A stretch of 64,000 nt of DNA from Microbacterium sp. CSI-V (GCF_001984105.1 NZ_MTQM01000009.1:806001-870000), one strand, 5' to 3'. Numbered from the stretch's first letter, positions 51,300-60,962 are shown. The notes: generated by a model from the sequence alone, not told the origin. Numbers and translations: made by a program.

Positions 51300-54017
51300 A
51301 TGCCTGAGAACAAACGTACGGCCAGCGGCGCCCTCGGGGGCATCGTCGGTCTCGTCGGCCTGAGCGCAGCCGCCGGCCTCCTCGTGACCGCGGCCGTCAC
51401 CCCGGCGATCGCCGTTTCGGGCCTGGCGGCGTCGAGCGCGATCACGATCTTCGACAACATGCCGAGCTACCTCCAGCCCGACAAGCTCATGCTGCCGACG
51501 ACGCTCATGGCCGGCGACCAGGTGCTCGCGAAGTTCTACGACCAGAACCGTTCGCCGGTGACCTTCGACCAGGTCAACCCGGTCATGTACGACGCGATCC
51601 TCTCGTCGGAAGACCCCCGCTACTACCAGCACGGCGGCGTCGACCTCATCGGCACGACGCGCGCGCTCCTCAGCAACGCGGCCGGCGGCGCGACGCAGGG
51701 TGGGTCCTCGATCAGCCAGCAGTACGTGAAGAACGTGCTCGTGCAGCGATGCGAGCGCAGCGCCAAGGCCACCGACGCCGTCGAGGCGACCGACACCACC
51801 CCTGCCATCCCCGCGATGACGCGGGACGAGGCGCTGCAGAAGTGCGCACTCGAGGCGATCCAGGCCGACGGCGTCGAGGGCTACCAGCGCAAGCTGCAGG
51901 AGATGCGCTACGCGGTGCAGCTCGAGAAGCAGTACACGAAGGACGAGATCCTCCTCGGCTACCTGAACATCGCCAACTTCGGTGGCGTGACGTACGGCAT
52001 CGACGCCGCCGCCAAGAGGTACTTCAACGTGTCGGCCGCCGATCTGAACATCGGTCAGGCCGCGGTCCTCGCCGGCATGGTGCAGAACCCCAACCGTTTC
52101 CGCATCGACCTGTCGGGTGGCTCGATCGTGGATGCCGACGGCGTCGCGTACAACAAGGCGGCCGACGGCTCGATCGACGACGTGGAGCAGAGCACCATCC
52201 AGGCGCTCTACACGCTGCGCGACAACGGCGAGATCACGCAGGAGCAGCTGGTCGCCGCGGCCGACGGGTACAGCGAGACGAAGGGGCGTCAGCTGTACGT
52301 CCTCAGCCGCATGGAGGACGACGGCAAGATCACGCACGAGCAGTTCGTCCAGTACGCGCTCGAGCCGATCACCCCGAACCTCACGTCGACCTCGCAGGGG
52401 TGCGCGGTGTCGGCGGCACCCTACTTCTGCCAGCTCGTCGTGGCCACGATCCTGAGCGACCCCGCCTTCGGCGCCGAGGACGACGATCGTGTCCAGGCGC
52501 TGCGTCAGGACGGACTCACCATCCAGACGACGCTCGACCTGCGGATGCAGGAGGCGGCGCAGAACGCCATGAACAACGTCGTGCCGTCCAGTGACGACAG
52601 GCTGAAGCTCGGGTCGACCGCGCTCAGCCTGGAAGCGAAGACCGGGCGCGTTCTGGCTGTCGCGCAGAACACGAAGTTCCCCGAGGATCCGACGCAGTCG
52701 GAGAACGATCCGTCCTACAGCTCGATCGTGTTCGCCGGCAACAGCGAGCTCGGCGGCTCCATCGGCTTCAATGCCGGATCGACCTTCAAGATCTTCACCC
52801 TGGTCGACTGGCTTGAGAAGGGGAACTCCCTCAACGCACAGTTGAACGGGCGTCTCCAGCCCGTGCCGAACATGAAGAACTCGTGCACGGGTCCCTGGGT
52901 CAACACCGACCGGTACCAGATCGAGAACTTCGATCAGAATCCGGGTTACTACGGCACACCCCTGCGCTTCACGAAGGAGTCGTTGAACACCGGCTACCTG
53001 GCGATGGCCGCGCAGCTCGACCTCTGCGACATCGCCAACGTCGCGAAGAAGATGGGCGTCGGCACCACCGGCGACGGCAAGCCGATCACGATGGAGAACG
53101 CCAACGAGGTCATCGGTAGCGACAACGTCTCGCCCCTGGCCATGGCCGGCGCCTTCGCCACGGTCGCCAACGGCGGGTCGCACTGCCAGCCGAAGCTGAT
53201 CGACAAGGTGACGGATGCCGACGGCGCGGAGCGTCCGATCCCCGATCGCACCTGCGAGACCGTGCTGACCCCCGACGTCGCCGCCACCGCCGCCTACGCC
53301 CTGCAGGGCGTCATGAGCAGCGGCGGCACGGGCCAGACCGCCAACCCCCAGGACGGCACTGCTGTGCTGGGCAAGACCGGTACGCACGAGGCCCACGAGA
53401 CGTGGATGATCGAGTCGTCCACCAACGTCACGACCGCGGTCTGGGTCGGCAACTGGGACGGTGGCAGGGAGACGCTGTTCCGGAAGTACGCCAACGGGTA
53501 CCAGCTGAGCGACATGCGCTACGCGGTCGCCCGCCAGGTGCAGAGTGCGGCCGACGAGTTCTACGGCGGAGACCGGTTCCCCGACCCCGCGCAGAACCTC
53601 TTGCGCACGGTGACCAAGGACGTGCCGAACGTCGTGGGGCGCAGTATCGACGAGGCCCGGTCGACGCTGCAGAGCGCCGGCTTCTCCGTGACGGTGGGCG
53701 ACCCGGTCGACGCAGAGTTCGGTGGCGACCGCGTGGCCGAGCAGAACCCCAGCGGCTCCGCTCCCGCCGGCGCGACGATCACCATCAGCCCCGGCAACGG
53801 CCAGGGCGGAACCGTGCCGGACGTCTCCGGCCAGAACCTCAACGCGGCCCAGTCCGCTCTGAAGTCGGCCGGATACAACAACCTGTCGGTGAGCTGCAAG
53901 GACGACAGTGGGGCACCCGACGAGGGTCGTGTCACGGCAACCAACCCCGCCGGCGGCACCTCGGCGAACAAGAGCACCGCGATCGTGCTCGACGTCGTGA
54001 AGAAGAAGTGCCAGTGA
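51300..54017 (+). CDS. Class A penicillin-binding protein with PASTA domains
   Basis: The 905-aa enzyme makes peptidoglycan. Order: one N-terminal helix (about 12-35), glycosyltransferase GT51 with SSEDPRYYQHGG (Glu104), GGSSISQQYVKN and EKQYTKDEILLGYLN, transpeptidase with STFK (Ser494, Lys497) and KTGT (Lys692), then two PASTA repeats from residue 775 (VPNVVGRSIDEAR, VPDVSGQNLNAAQ). PASTA domains bind muropeptides. The start is leaderless-like. The metallophosphoesterase gene overlaps its stop, as is common. Confidence 0.95.
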   Translation: MPENKRTASGALGGIVGLVGLSAAAGLLVTAAVTPAIAVSGLAASSAITIFDNMPSYLQPDKLMLPTTLMAGDQVLAKFYDQNRSPVTFDQVNPVMYDAILSSEDPRYYQHGGVDLIGTTRALLSNAAGGATQGGSSISQQYVKNVLVQRCERSAKATDAVEATDTTPAIPAMTRDEALQKCALEAIQADGVEGYQRKLQEMRYAVQLEKQYTKDEILLGYLNIANFGGVTYGIDAAAKRYFNVSAADLNIGQAAVLAGMVQNPNRFRIDLSGGSIVDADGVAYNKAADGSIDDVEQSTIQALYTLRDNGEITQEQLVAAADGYSETKGRQLYVLSRMEDDGKITHEQFVQYALEPITPNLTSTSQGCAVSAAPYFCQLVVATILSDPAFGAEDDDRVQALRQDGLTIQTTLDLRMQEAAQNAMNNVVPSSDDRLKLGSTALSLEAKTGRVLAVAQNTKFPEDPTQSENDPSYSSIVFAGNSELGGSIGFNAGSTFKIFTLVDWLEKGNSLNAQLNGRLQPVPNMKNSCTGPWVNTDRYQIENFDQNPGYYGTPLRFTKESLNTGYLAMAAQLDLCDIANVAKKMGVGTTGDGKPITMENANEVIGSDNVSPLAMAGAFATVANGGSHCQPKLIDKVTDADGAERPIPDRTCETVLTPDVAATAAYALQGVMSSGGTGQTANPQDGTAVLGKTGTHEAHETWMIESSTNVTTAVWVGNWDGGRETLFRKYANGYQLSDMRYAVARQVQSAADEFYGGDRFPDPAQNLLRTVTKDVPNVVGRSIDEARSTLQSAGFSVTVGDPVDAEFGGDRVAEQNPSGSAPAGATITISPGNGQGGTVPDVSGQNLNAAQSALKSAGYNNLSVSCKDDSGAPDEGRVTATNPAGGTSANKSTAIVLDVVKKKCQ

Positions 54018-54937
54018 CGCGTCCCGTCGTGACGGCCGCCCTCGCGCCCCTCGGGGTCGCGGGGGCGGCCGCTGTCGGCGCCGCGGTCTGGGGCATGGGC
54101 GTCGAGCGGTATCTGTTCACCGTCCGCTACCACGCGGTGCGCGTGCTCCCGAAGGGCGCGGATGCCGTGCGCGTCCTGCACGTCTCCGACGCGCACATGG
54201 CTCCCTGGCAGCATCGCAAGCAGGAGTGGATGGCACGGCTCGTCGAGCTCGCGCCCGACCTGGTCGTGAACACCGGCGACAACCTCGGCCACCGCGACGG
54301 GCTCAGCGGCATCCGCACCGCTTTCGCCCCGCTGCGCGGTGTGCCCGGGCTGGTGGTCCACGGGTCGAACGACTACCAGGAGCCCGCGCCGCGCAATCCG
54401 CTGCGGTACTTCACGGGGCCTTCGGGGAGCGTGCCCGACCACAAGCACCTCGACATCGACGCGCTCGATCGTTTCTTCACCGACGACCTCGGTTGGAGCA
54501 TCCTCGACGACACCGCCGTGTCCCTCGACGTGAAGGGTCTTCGCCTCACCGCGTTCGGGGTCGACGACGCCCACCGCAACTGGGACAAGCCCGAGCTCAT
54601 CCCGCCGGTCCTGTCGACCCTGGATGCCGCCGATCTGACCCTCGGCGTGATGCACGCCCCCTACCGACGGACGCTCGACCGCTTCGTCGATCTCGGCGCC
54701 GACGTGCTGCTGGCCGGCCACACGCACGGGGGCCAGGTACGCGTCCCCTTCAGCCGGAAAGCGCTCGTCTCGAACTGCGACCTTCCGCTCGACCAGGCGC
54801 GCGGGCTCAGCGAGTGGTCGCACGGCGGCCGGACCGTTCCCCTGAACGTCAGCGCCGGGCTCGGGCACTCCATCTACGCACCGGTGCGGTTCGCCTGTCG
54901 ACCCGAGGCCACGCTGCTCACGCTGCTGCCGCGCTGA
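54014..54937 (+). CDS. Membrane-anchored metallophosphoesterase
   Basis: The 307-aa protein has one N-terminal hydrophobic segment and calcineurin-type motifs: VSDAHM, NTGDNLG, HGSNDY (GNHD replaced by GSND, usual in this actinobacterial group), MHAPY and GHTHGGQ. It starts at GTG 54014 overlapping the PBP stop. Substrate unknown; wall-related by position. Confidence 0.9.
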   Translation: MTRPVVTAALAPLGVAGAAAVGAAVWGMGVERYLFTVRYHAVRVLPKGADAVRVLHVSDAHMAPWQHRKQEWMARLVELAPDLVVNTGDNLGHRDGLSGIRTAFAPLRGVPGLVVHGSNDYQEPAPRNPLRYFTGPSGSVPDHKHLDIDALDRFFTDDLGWSILDDTAVSLDVKGLRLTAFGVDDAHRNWDKPELIPPVLSTLDAADLTLGVMHAPYRRTLDRFVDLGADVLLAGHTHGGQVRVPFSRKALVSNCDLPLDQARGLSEWSHGGRTVPLNVSAGLGHSIYAPVRFACRPEATLLTLLPR

Positions 54938-54955
54938 CGCCTTCTCCCCCGTCGC

Positions 54956-54991
54956 CGAAAGGGTCGATCCATCCACGGATCGGCCCTTTCG
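54956..54991 (+). terminator. Hairpin terminator after the metallophosphoesterase
   Basis: Fifteen pairs (54956-54970 with 54977-54991, one G-T) and a 6-nt loop. Confidence 0.8.
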
Positions 54992-55051
54992 CACGTCGCG
55001 CGAACGCGCCCGGATCGCATGATCGAGTCTCCTCGACCGAAGGGACACTCG

Positions 55052-56563
55052 ATGCATCACCCTCCTCCCCCGCGCCGCCGTCTTCTGCGCACCGCGCTCA
55101 CCCTCGCTCTGATCGCCGTCGGCGTCGCGACCGTTCCCGTCCTCGCCACCGCGCCCGCCCACGCCGCCGAACAGGGAACGGGGTTCGGCACGTGGGCTCC
55201 GCTGTCGTGGACCGGTTGGCACGGGTCCATGCGGGTCGGCGACGTCCACACGTACTGCATCCACCCCGGGCTCCCCGTGGCGACGGGGACGACCACCGAC
55301 AATGGCGAGACATCCGACGTGAACGGTCTCACCCCGCAACAGCTCGTGTCGATCAACCACCTCGTGACGACCTACGGGCAGACCGACGACCCGGTGCAGG
55401 CCGCCGGCGTCGGCTGGGCGGTGAAGGCGATCGTCGACCGTGACACGACACTGCACTCGTGGGGGTACGAGGGCGACTCGCTGCGCGAGGCGATCGACGG
55501 CATCATGCGCCGCGCCAGCCCGGAGAACAGTGCCGCCGTGCAGGATCGCGCCGAACGGTACCTCGCCGAAGCGGCGACGATCCGGGTCCCGCGCGTGGGC
55601 GGAGCCCTCCTGCTGACGGTCGACGACGACGATCCGACGCGCGGAACCGTCACCGCGGACGTCGACCCGGATGCCACCGGCGGTGTCCACCTCGACGGAG
55701 CGGTCTTCGCCGACACCGGGTCGGCCGATCGCACCGCGGTGACTCCGGGCACGTCGTACCCGATCCTCGCCTCCCCGCCCGCGAACTCCGACGGGCGCCC
55801 CTACACGGTGCGCGCACGCGGCGCCTTCACCGTGCGCGCGGCCGCCATCCGCTACTTCAGCACCCCCGGGCAGCAGGAGTCGGCCGGCCCCGCCGCCCCG
55901 GTGCGCTTCGACCTCACCGCGGAGGACGCGGCGGCGCGCCCCGTGCGCTTCTCGCCGCGCATCCAGACGCACGCGCGCCTCGAGAACGGCCGGTTCGTCG
56001 ACGAGGTGCTGTTCTCCTCCGGAGAGGGCGTCTGGCCCCGGCGGGCCGACGGCACGTTCGTGACGATCCGCGCGCGCGCCGACCTCTACCGGACCGGGGC
56101 CTTCCCCGCCGAGTCCCCCGAGGTCCCCGGCGGCCTGCAGCCCATCGGGCACCTCGAGCTGACCACCGATCCGACCCGGGGTGCCGGGACCTACACCGCC
56201 ACCACCGACGAGCCGCTCCCCGGGCCGGGCGTCTACACGGCCGTGTGGCGCATCGAACGCGCGGATCAGGATGCCGCGACGGTCCCCCATCTTCCCGGAC
56301 GTTTCGCCTGGGTCGAACGGTTCGCCACGCCGGCACAGACCCAGCAGCTGGTCGCCCCTCCGCCGTCCGCCCCCTCCCCGGCTCCCACGGCGACTCCGGC
56401 GGTCGCCCCACCTGCCCCGCTGACACCGCCGGCCGCGTCCCTCGCGATGACGGGGGTGAGCCCAACGGGGCTGGCCGCGAGCGGAACCGTCGCCGCCGCT
56501 GCTCTGGCCGCCGGGGTCGCCGCCCTCGTCGTGGCACGTCGTCGAGGGACCGCCCGCGTCTGA
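55052..56563 (+). CDS. Sortase-anchored surface protein with possible thioester domain
   Basis: The 503-aa protein has a signal peptide cut after AHA (about residue 38), then VGDVHTYCIHPG with Cys69 and DPVQAAGVGWAVKAI with Gln116, which resembles the Cys-Gln thioester domains of Gram-positive adhesins. A long beta-rich middle is followed by a Pro/Ala-rich spacer (about 445-470), LAMTG, a hydrophobic helix and RRRG. LAMTG fits the class E sortase signal LAXTG. ATG 55052 follows AAGGGA; a start at 55019 has no signal-like beginning. Confidence 0.75.
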   Translation: MHHPPPPRRRLLRTALTLALIAVGVATVPVLATAPAHAAEQGTGFGTWAPLSWTGWHGSMRVGDVHTYCIHPGLPVATGTTTDNGETSDVNGLTPQQLVSINHLVTTYGQTDDPVQAAGVGWAVKAIVDRDTTLHSWGYEGDSLREAIDGIMRRASPENSAAVQDRAERYLAEAATIRVPRVGGALLLTVDDDDPTRGTVTADVDPDATGGVHLDGAVFADTGSADRTAVTPGTSYPILASPPANSDGRPYTVRARGAFTVRAAAIRYFSTPGQQESAGPAAPVRFDLTAEDAAARPVRFSPRIQTHARLENGRFVDEVLFSSGEGVWPRRADGTFVTIRARADLYRTGAFPAESPEVPGGLQPIGHLELTTDPTRGAGTYTATTDEPLPGPGVYTAVWRIERADQDAATVPHLPGRFAWVERFATPAQTQQLVAPPPSAPSPAPTATPAVAPPAPLTPPAASLAMTGVSPTGLAASGTVAAAALAAGVAALVVARRRGTARV

Positions 56564-56651
56564 GACGGGTGCGACGGGTGTCGGGCGGGCGGGGAAGTCC
56601 CGGCGACGCGCCCGCCCGACGCCCCGGTTCGAAGCACGGCCGCGAACGGGG

Positions 56652-56657
56652 TAGACT
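56652..56657 (+). promoter_or_regulatory. -10 box of tRNA-Pro
   Basis: TAGACT lies 14 nt before the tRNA 5' end. Confidence 0.5.
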
Positions 56658-56671
56658 TACAGGGTTGGCCA

Positions 56672-56745
56672 CGGGGTGTGGCGCAGCTTGGTAGCGCGCG
56701 TCGTTCGGGACGACGAGGCCGCAGGTTCAAATCCTGTCACCCCGA
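56672..56745 (+). tRNA. tRNA-Pro (anticodon CGG)
   Basis: A full cloverleaf: acceptor CGGGGTG with CACCCCG, D-loop GCTTGGTAGC, anticodon loop TTCGGGA between CGTCG and CGACG, T arm GCAGG-TTCAAAT-CCTGT, discriminator A. CCA is not encoded. Reads CCG codons. Confidence 0.97.
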
Positions 56746-56750
56746 CCGCA

Positions 56751-56780
56751 GAGAGGCTCCACCATCAGGTGGAGCCTCTC
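56751..56780 (+). terminator. Perfect hairpin after tRNA-Pro
   Basis: Thirteen exact pairs (56751-56763 with 56768-56780) and an ATCA loop, 5 nt after the tRNA. Confidence 0.85.
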
Positions 56781-56821
56781 GTGTACCGAGATACCGCCTT
56801 CACCCCGCCCTCAGGAGCCTC

Positions 56822-57595
56822 GTGTCCGATACCTCGCCCCGTCTCGTCGCCTTCGACCTCGACGACACCCTCGCGCCGTCCAAGACCGCGATCGACCCGC
56901 GCATGGGTGATCTGCTGCTGGCGCTCGCCGACCGCGTCGAGGTGGCGATCATCTCGGGCGGACAGCTGCAGCAGTTCAAGTCCCAGGTCGTCGAGCGCCT
57001 GCCCGAAACCGACTCGGGGCTGCTGTCGCACCTGCACCTCATGCCGACGTGCGGCACGCAGTACTACCGCCTGAGCACCGACGGCATCGACACGGTCTAC
57101 GCGCACTCGCTGACCGACGACGAGAAGTCGCGCGCGCTCACCGCCGTTCGCGAAGAGGCCGAGCGCCTGGGTCTGTGGGAGGCCGAGCCCTGGGGCGAGA
57201 TCCTCGAGGACCGCGGCTCGCAGATCACGTTCTCCGCCCTCGGTCAGAGCGCTCCGCTCGAGGCCAAGATGGCCTGGGACCCGACCGGCGAGAAGAAGAA
57301 CAGTCTGCGCGAGGCCGTCGCCGCCCGCATCCCCGACCTGGAGGTGCGCTCGGGCGGATCGACGTCGGTCGACATCACCCACCGCGGCATCGACAAGGCC
57401 TACGGCATGCGCAAGCTCGCCGAGGCCACCGGAATCGACCTCGACGACATGCTGTTCGTCGGCGACCGTCTCGACCCCGACGGCAACGACTACCCGGTGC
57501 TCGCGATGGGCGTCGAGTGCCACGCGGTGCACGGCTGGGAAGACACCGCCGACTACCTCGACGCGCTCATCCCCACCCTGCCCGAGCGCGCCTGA
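56822..57595 (+). CDS. HAD-superfamily hydrolase (phosphomannomutase-like)
   Basis: The 257-aa protein has VAFDLDDTLAPSK (nucleophile Asp), IISGGQLQQF, SVDITHRGIDKAYGM and FVGDRLDPDGNDYPVL, which fit HAD-IIB proteins of the eukaryotic-type phosphomannomutase group. Substrate may be a sugar phosphate. I start at GTG 56822, behind AGGAG; the frame runs through the tRNA upstream but that is noncoding. Confidence 0.87.
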   Translation: MSDTSPRLVAFDLDDTLAPSKTAIDPRMGDLLLALADRVEVAIISGGQLQQFKSQVVERLPETDSGLLSHLHLMPTCGTQYYRLSTDGIDTVYAHSLTDDEKSRALTAVREEAERLGLWEAEPWGEILEDRGSQITFSALGQSAPLEAKMAWDPTGEKKNSLREAVAARIPDLEVRSGGSTSVDITHRGIDKAYGMRKLAEATGIDLDDMLFVGDRLDPDGNDYPVLAMGVECHAVHGWEDTADYLDALIPTLPERA

Positions 57596-57662
57596 CGCCC
57601 GCGACCGTCGGTCTGACGCGCGCGTAGCCCGCGCGCCGACGACCTGCGGCGAGCCACGGGGG

Positions 57663-58484
57663 TCAGAGGATCTTGCCGATCGGCTCGCGCTTCTCGGCCT
57701 GGAAACGGTCCTCGGTGCGGCCGTACGCCCAGTAGCCCGACAGGGACACCTGCGACCGGTCGAGCGCCCACACGGTGAAGAACACGTCGCGCAGGGCCTT
57801 CATCGACTCGCGCTCGCCGTGCGCGAAGACGTGTCCGCGACCGTCGGGCACCGTCCACGCCGCGACGGCCTCGACCAGCACGCGCGACGTCCCCGGCACC
57901 GCGTCGCCGCGGTGCAGCCACACGATCTCGACGCCGTCGGGGGCGACGAGCGCGATCTCGTCGGCGGGACCGGCCGTCTCGAGGAACGCCATACCGCGCG
58001 CGTCCGCGGCCAGCGATTCCAGCGCCGACGCGATGGCCGGCAGCGCCGACTCGTCTCCGGCGAACAGGTGCCAGGATGCCGCGGGGTCGGGGGCGTACGC
58101 GCCGCCCGGCGAGGCGACCACGAGCCGGTCCCCCGGCTGGGCCCGGGCCGCCCACGGCCCCGCGAGCCCCTCGTCGCCGTGGACGACGAAGTCGATCGCC
58201 AGTTCGTCGCCCACGACCTCCCGCACGGTGTACGTGCGCGTCACCGGCAGATCCTCGGAGGCGAGGGTCTCGCGCAGCGCCGCCAGGTCGTACGGCGGCT
58301 GCAGACCGAGCTCGGGCTTGACGAAGGTGATCTTCACGTACCGGTCGGTGTACGGGCTCTCGCGGAACGCGGTCAGATCTGCGCCGCGTGCGCGCACCCG
58401 CACCAGGTGCGGCGTCAGCCGCTCGGTCGAGACCACCTCGAGCACGTGCTGAGGGCGCGGAGGCCGCGCGGGCCGGTCGTTCAA
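57663..58484 (-). CDS. Siderophore-interacting protein (flavin reductase fold)
   Basis: The 273-aa protein has the SIP FAD-binding domain (TRTYTVREV) and C-terminal domain (HLFAGDESALPAIASALES, GYWAYGRTE). It reduces ferric siderophores in the cytosol. The start appears to be TTG 58484, whose TTGA overlaps the regulator stop by 4 nt; no ATG or GTG fits the conserved N-terminus. Confidence 0.88.
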   Translation of the reverse strand: MNDRPARPPRPQHVLEVVSTERLTPHLVRVRARGADLTAFRESPYTDRYVKITFVKPELGLQPPYDLAALRETLASEDLPVTRTYTVREVVGDELAIDFVVHGDEGLAGPWAARAQPGDRLVVASPGGAYAPDPAASWHLFAGDESALPAIASALESLAADARGMAFLETAGPADEIALVAPDGVEIVWLHRGDAVPGTSRVLVEAVAAWTVPDGRGHVFAHGERESMKALRDVFFTVWALDRSQVSLSGYWAYGRTEDRFQAEKREPIGKIL

Positions 58485-59218
58485 GCGGCATCCACTCCGT
58501 TCATCTCAGGACGGACGCCCAACACGTCCGCGACCTCGGCCGAGTACCCGGCGATGTGAGCCCGGACCCGTTCACGCGCCGCGGCGCCGTCACCCGCCTC
58601 GACGGCGGCGACGATCCCGCGATGCTCGGTGCGCAGCCGCTCCGACGTCGACTCCCAGTCGACCAGGAGTGCGGCCCCGGCCTGCGTGTACGACTCGATC
58701 GAGCTGCGCAACCCCGCCATCATCGCCGCGACCACCGCGTTGCCCGACGCCTCCGCGAGCGCCTGGTGGAAGCGCGCGTCCAGGGCGAGGAACTCGTGAC
58801 GGTCGAGGCCGGCGGCATCCATGGCATCCAGGATGCCGACGATCTCGGCGAGGTCGGGCGCGCTGCCCGCGAGGGTCTCGACGACGTCGGATTCGAGAAC
58901 GATGCGGGTGCGCACGACATCGGTGAGCGGGAACCCGCTGGCCGCGACCTGCAGGCGGAGGAACGCGGCGAGTCCGCCCCGCGGCGTGGTCACGATCATC
59001 GCGCCCGAGGAGGGTCCCGACCCCGTGGCGGTGCGCACGACGCCGAGGACTTCCAGAACGCGGATGGCCTCGCGGACGCTGGACCGGCCGACACCGAGCT
59101 GGGCGGCGAGTTCGCGCTCCGGGGTCAGGCGATCACCCGGGGCGAGGCGCCCCTCGCGCAGGTCCGCTTCGACGCGTTCCAGCACCACCTGCCACGCGCG
59201 CAGTCCGGAATCCGGCAC
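58481..59218 (-). CDS. FadR-type GntR regulator
   Basis: The 245-aa protein has a GntR wing-helix (LTPERELAAQLGVGRSSVREAIRVLEVLG) and an FCD domain (RIVLESDVVETLAG, FHQALAEASGN, EHRGIVAAVEAGD). I prefer GTG 59218, preceded by GGGAGGGAT, to GTG 59260. It is in one operon with the siderophore-interacting protein, though FadR-type proteins usually sense organic acids. Confidence 0.85.
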   Translation of the reverse strand: MPDSGLRAWQVVLERVEADLREGRLAPGDRLTPERELAAQLGVGRSSVREAIRVLEVLGVVRTATGSGPSSGAMIVTTPRGGLAAFLRLQVAASGFPLTDVVRTRIVLESDVVETLAGSAPDLAEIVGILDAMDAAGLDRHEFLALDARFHQALAEASGNAVVAAMMAGLRSSIESYTQAGAALLVDWESTSERLRTEHRGIVAAVEAGDGAAARERVRAHIAGYSAEVADVLGVRPEMNGVDAA

Positions 59219-59246
59219 GGCATCCCTCCCGACGACCGCAGGCCGC

Positions 59247-59261
59247 TGTGGCCTGACCACA
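59247..59261 (-). promoter_or_regulatory. Inverted repeat, possible operator of the FadR-type regulator
   Basis: TGTGG-CCTGA-CCACA lies about 30 nt upstream of the regulator start. FadR/GntR proteins often bind TGGT-N-ACCA sites, so self-control is possible. Confidence 0.4.
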
Positions 59262-59280
59262 CAACCTTACGCGGAAGGAC

Positions 59281-60309
59281 TCAGGCGTCGGCCGGGGTCG
59301 CGTACCCTGCGGGGTTGCGGGTCTGCCAGTTCCAGTAGTCGCGGCACGCGTCATCGATGCCCAGTCGGGTCCGCCAGCCGAGCACCTCCGCCGCCTTCGT
59401 GGGGTCGCAGTACGTCGCCGCGACATCTCCGGGACGGCGGCCGAGGATCTTCTTGGGAAGCTCGCGTCCGACCGCCTTCTCGAAGGAGGCGACGAGTTCG
59501 AGCACGCTCACCGGACGCCCGGTGCCGAGGTTGAAGACCTGGTGACCCGGCTGGGCCTGCTCGAGGGCGACCACGTGGCCCTCGGCAAGGTCGACCACGT
59601 GGATGTAGTCCCGCAGGCCCGTGCCGTCGGGAGTGTCGTAGTCGTCGCCGAACACGCCGATCTCGTCGAGCGTGCCGATCGCGACGCGCGAGACGAACGG
59701 CATGAGGTTGTTCGGGATGCCGGCGGGGTCTTCGCCGATGAGACCGGACGGGTGCGCGCCCACCGGGTTGAAGTACCGCAGCACCGTGACGTTCAGATCG
59801 GGGTTCACGCGGGCGACGTCCGCGAGCACGACCTCGTTCATGCGCTTGGACTTGCTGTAGGCGTTGGAGAGGTCGATGCTCGTGGTCGACTCCTCCGTGA
59901 ACGGCAGGTCGGCCGGGTCGGAGTAGACCGTCCCCGTGCTCGAGAACACGAACGAGCGGATGCCGCGGGCGATGCCGACCCGCAGGAGCGCGAACGTCGT
60001 GTCGAGGTTGTTGGAGTAGTACTCGAGCGGTTTCTGCGTGGACTCCCCCACGGCCTTGAAGGCTGCCAGGTGGATGATCGCGTCGATCGGGCCGTACTGG
60101 TCGAACACGGCGGTGACGACCGCGTCGTCCGCGGCGTCGCCCACGACGAGCGGGGCCGACTTGCCGGTGATCTTCTCGACCCGCTCGGCGGCGACCGCGT
60201 GGGTGCCCGACAGGTCGTCGAGCAGGACGACGTCGTGGCCCGACTCCAGCAGGGCGACGGCCGTGTGTGTTCCGATGTAACCGGCACCGCCGGCCAGAAG
60301 TACGCGCAT
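59281..60309 (-). CDS. galE: UDP-glucose 4-epimerase
   Basis: The 342-aa SDR enzyme has GGAGYIGTHTAVAL, HLAAFKAVGES, SSTGTVY and catalytic Tyr in NAYSKSK (YxxxK), then RYFNPVGAHPSG. It interconverts UDP-glucose and UDP-galactose for glycans. Confidence 0.94.
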   Translation of the reverse strand: MRVLLAGGAGYIGTHTAVALLESGHDVVLLDDLSGTHAVAAERVEKITGKSAPLVVGDAADDAVVTAVFDQYGPIDAIIHLAAFKAVGESTQKPLEYYSNNLDTTFALLRVGIARGIRSFVFSSTGTVYSDPADLPFTEESTTSIDLSNAYSKSKRMNEVVLADVARVNPDLNVTVLRYFNPVGAHPSGLIGEDPAGIPNNLMPFVSRVAIGTLDEIGVFGDDYDTPDGTGLRDYIHVVDLAEGHVVALEQAQPGHQVFNLGTGRPVSVLELVASFEKAVGRELPKKILGRRPGDVAATYCDPTKAAEVLGWRTRLGIDDACRDYWNWQTRNPAGYATPADA

Positions 60310-60349
60310 GCGTCCAGGCTATCGGCCGCGGCCCGCCGGTGCCGCCGCG

Positions 60350-60955
60350 TCAGCGACCGTCGAGCCGCCCACCGGACTCGCGCAGGTAGCAGGTCGCGCA
60401 CATCGACTCGTACGTCACTTCACCCGAGATCTGCGCCTCGTCGATCGCCACCTGGTCGCCGTCGAAGACGAAGCGCCCGCCGATCAGACGGGCGTTGAAC
60501 ACCGCTTTGCGCCCGCACCGGCAGATGGTCTTGAGCTCCTCCAGGCTGTGCGCGATCTCGAGCAGACGCGCCGACCCCGGGAACGCCTCGGTGCGGAAGT
60601 CCGTGCGGATGCCATAGGCGAGCACGGGGATGCCGTCGAGCACCGCGATCCGCAGCAGATCGTCCACCTGGCCCGCGGTGAAGAACTGCGCCTCGTCGAC
60701 GAGGAGGCAGGCGACCGGCGCCTTCCCGGCCGCCTCGTGGAACACTGCGCGCAGGTCGTCGTCATGTCCGACGAGGAAGTCGACCGGTCGGCTGACCCCC
60801 AACCGGCTGTCGATCTGGTCGGCGCCCTTGGTGTCGATCTCGGGCTTCGCGAGCAGCACCCGCTGTCCGCGCTCCTCGTAGTTGTACGCCGCCTGCAGCA
60901 GCGCCGTCGACTTGCCGGAGTTCATCGCTCCGTAGCGGAAGTACAGCTTCGCCAT
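60350..60955 (-). CDS. tdk: Thymidine kinase
   Basis: The 201-aa protein has MNSGKST (P-loop), LLVDEAQFFTAGQVDDL with catalytic Glu, and four zinc cysteines in CRCGRK and CATCYLR. It salvages thymidine. It starts 7 nt after the mqo stop. Confidence 0.95.
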   Translation of the reverse strand: MAKLYFRYGAMNSGKSTALLQAAYNYEERGQRVLLAKPEIDTKGADQIDSRLGVSRPVDFLVGHDDDLRAVFHEAAGKAPVACLLVDEAQFFTAGQVDDLLRIAVLDGIPVLAYGIRTDFRTEAFPGSARLLEIAHSLEELKTICRCGRKAVFNARLIGGRFVFDGDQVAIDEAQISGEVTYESMCATCYLRESGGRLDGR

Positions 60956-60962
60956 GTACGCG

